Notes under the pieces: generated by a model
The model's database searches: none
Seen by the model: the letters and a program-made list of their open reading frames with translations, nothing else
Told to the model about the DNA's origin: nothing
Assembly (NCBI RefSeq): GCF_018372215.1
Contig: NZ_JAHAJN010000006.1
Location: 1-64,000 of the forward strand
Length of the DNA: 64,000 bases
From: Negativicoccus succinicivorans
GTDB taxonomy: Bacteria; Bacillota; Negativicutes; Veillonellales; Negativicoccaceae
Direction: 5' to 3'
Translations under genes and position numbers: made by a program
Part shown: positions 63,259-64,000 of the stretch, piece by piece
Layout of the letters: each line of letters opens with the position of its first letter
Numbering within the stretch: position 1 is the stretch's first letter

Positions 63259-63261
63259 TGG

Positions 63262-63299
63262 GCAACAAAAAACCGCCTCAGCATTTCGCTTTAGCGGTT
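63262..63299 (-). repeat. Terminator-RBS repeat unit, copy 2 (no RBS)
   Basis: Nearly identical to copy 1 over the hairpin and T run, but the ribosome binding site part is missing, in keeping with the dead start of the gene that follows. It terminates the 72-residue gene. Confidence 0.75.
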
Positions 63300-63516
63300 A
63301 GTTGGCGCGCCTTTCCAACTCAGCAATTATTTTACATATTTTTTCCGGTGTTAAACAAACCGATTCTCCCGTTATTTTGTTAATGTAAATCGCCGGAATA
63401 TCCAGCTCTTCCACATAATCAAACACATAATATGGCCCAAACTCACGAGCCGCTCTCAACTCCTGCCCGCAAGCTTCTTGTTTTGCAATAACCGTTGCCG
63501 CCCCCGCGCTAATCAT
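63298..63516 (-). CDS. Hypothetical small protein of the prophage-like region
   Basis: A 72-residue protein starting MISAGAATVIAKQEACGQEL, mixed alpha/beta pattern, ending KICKIIAELERRAN. ATG preceded by AGAGGAG. Not recognised. Its C-terminal half resembles the middle of the 65-residue gene at 62529-62726 in pattern (beta strand, Pro/Gly turn, helix). Possibly another orphan immunity gene. Confidence 0.5.
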   Translation of the reverse strand: MISAGAATVIAKQEACGQELRAAREFGPYYVFDYVEELDIPAIYINKITGESVCLTPEKICKIIAELERRAN

Positions 63517-63552
63517 GCGAATCTACTCCTCTTTTTGCTACACACTTATCGA

Positions 63553-63645
63553 TCAGCTCTGAAAACTCTTTATCATCTCTCCGTCGGCTTCAAAATCAAT
63601 CCATTTTAGCGCCGTGTCGGGAATCGTTCGCCGGAATAACTTCAT
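63553..63645 (-). CDS. Very small open frame (30 codons)
   Basis: Starts MKLFRRTIPDTALKWIDFEA and has an excellent site (GGAAGGAGG) from repeat copy 3, ending at a TGA 36 bp before the next gene. It could be a real micro-protein, or a gene cut short when a cassette was exchanged. Confidence 0.35.
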   Translation of the reverse strand: MKLFRRTIPDTALKWIDFEADGEMIKSFQS

Positions 63646-63650
63646 GCGCG

Positions 63651-63703
63651 CCCTCCTTCCGCGCAACAAAAACCACCTCGGCATTTCGCTTTTGCGGCTT
63701 TTA
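63651..63703 (-). repeat. Terminator-RBS repeat unit, copy 3
   Basis: A slightly diverged copy (ACCTCGG for GCCTCAG) of the unit at 62449-62500, again placing a terminator and then GGAAGGAGG before an ATG. Confidence 0.75.
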
Positions 63704-63943
63704 GTATATAATTTCCGGCATATCCGGATTCGGCGGCGTGTTATCAAGTGGAACGCCCGTCCTAATAGCATCTCGCAGTTTCTTCGTCGCTTCGCTCAAG
63801 TCTGTTAATTTCTCAGGGATCGGCTCTCCCAATATCACATAATCCAACGCCCCCGCACCAAACTTCTCAAGATAATCCTTTCGTGCTTGTATCATTTGCT
63901 CAATGCTTTCTTGCCACGCATTACTAACTACACGCACCACCAC
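63701..63943 (-). CDS. Hypothetical protein at the window edge, prophage-like region
   Basis: An 80-residue protein from GTG at 63943 (site AAAGGGGTGA), starting MVVRVVSNAWQESIEQMIQA: a helix, then a Pro-rich C-terminus (LDNTPPNPDMPEIIY). Not recognised; may be a further small phage-associated gene. Bases 63944-64000 show no gene. Confidence 0.45.
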   Translation of the reverse strand: MVVRVVSNAWQESIEQMIQARKDYLEKFGAGALDYVILGEPIPEKLTDLSEATKKLRDAIRTGVPLDNTPPNPDMPEIIY

Positions 63944-64000
63944 GGTATCACCCCTTTATAAAAAAACCTTGAATCCTTTAATAATAAACGTCTAACGACA

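Overview
The window looks like chromosome of a diderm (Gram-negative) Firmicute of the class Negativicutes, order Veillonellales or a close relative. Firmicute-style gene order (ylxM-ffh-rpsP-khpA-ylqD-rimM-trmD, YlqD and YlxM families, a SpoVB-type flippase) sits beside a complete late lipid A/Kdo/LPS-transport operon, trimeric autotransporter adhesins and an OmpM-like SLH domain. The genus cannot be fixed from sequence alone. Nearly all genes are on the minus strand. Core genes look moderately GC-rich; the accessory stretch at about 31.9-39.3 kb is visibly AT-rich.

Layout: 0.2-5.5 kb is a nine-gene translation/RNA operon (ylxM to yebC) driven by a consensus promoter whose -35 box lies inside the terminator of the next gene, pyruvate carboxylase (5.5-9.0 kb). 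At 9.2-9.7 kb is a small plus-strand gene pair whose first member has an in-frame amber codon. At 9.9-10.9 kb are tRNA-Leu and two nearly identical tandem cobalamin riboswitches, each with its own terminator, which have a good promoter but no recognisable protein gene downstream. HU, MazG, a SpoVB-like flippase and Mfd follow (11-17.3 kb), then a folate operon folE-folP-folB-folK (17.4-19.6 kb).

20.1-31.9 kb holds three tandem, separately terminated trimeric autotransporter adhesins (795, 1547 and 1175 aa). All have an ESPR-type signal peptide, YadA-like head repeats and a YadA anchor, and all continue past the anchor into a coiled coil. The middle one ends in an S-layer-homology domain that could hold the outer membrane to peptidoglycan. 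Upstream of the third lies a perfect 26-bp tandem repeat carrying -10-like boxes next to a C7 tract. 32.4-39.3 kb is an accessory block: a TM2-domain protein, a DUF2254 membrane protein and an R-M operon with a BcgI-like fused nuclease-methylase, a specificity subunit with three target-recognition units and a DUF4268 putative nuclease.

39.3-47.3 kb is housekeeping: guaA; a membrane protein-dcd-exonuclease operon; prfC on the plus strand; tRNA-Ala, -Lys, -Arg and -Pro; an amino acid permease; and a RuvC/YqgF-like protein. 47.3-61.7 kb is one 15-gene minus-strand operon, lpxI-lpxB-msbA-waaA-lpxK-kdsB-kdsA-kdsD-kdsC-lpxL-lptC-lptA-lptB-lptF/G-DUF3084. It makes Kdo, completes lipid A and exports LPS. 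The early genes lpxA, lpxC and lpxD are not in the window. Immediately upstream, 61.9-64.0 kb is a decayed prophage or toxin-cassette region: a 5'-truncated phage head protein with a putative RNase-toxin C-terminus, several small genes, a 61-bp direct repeat and a thrice-repeated terminator unit.
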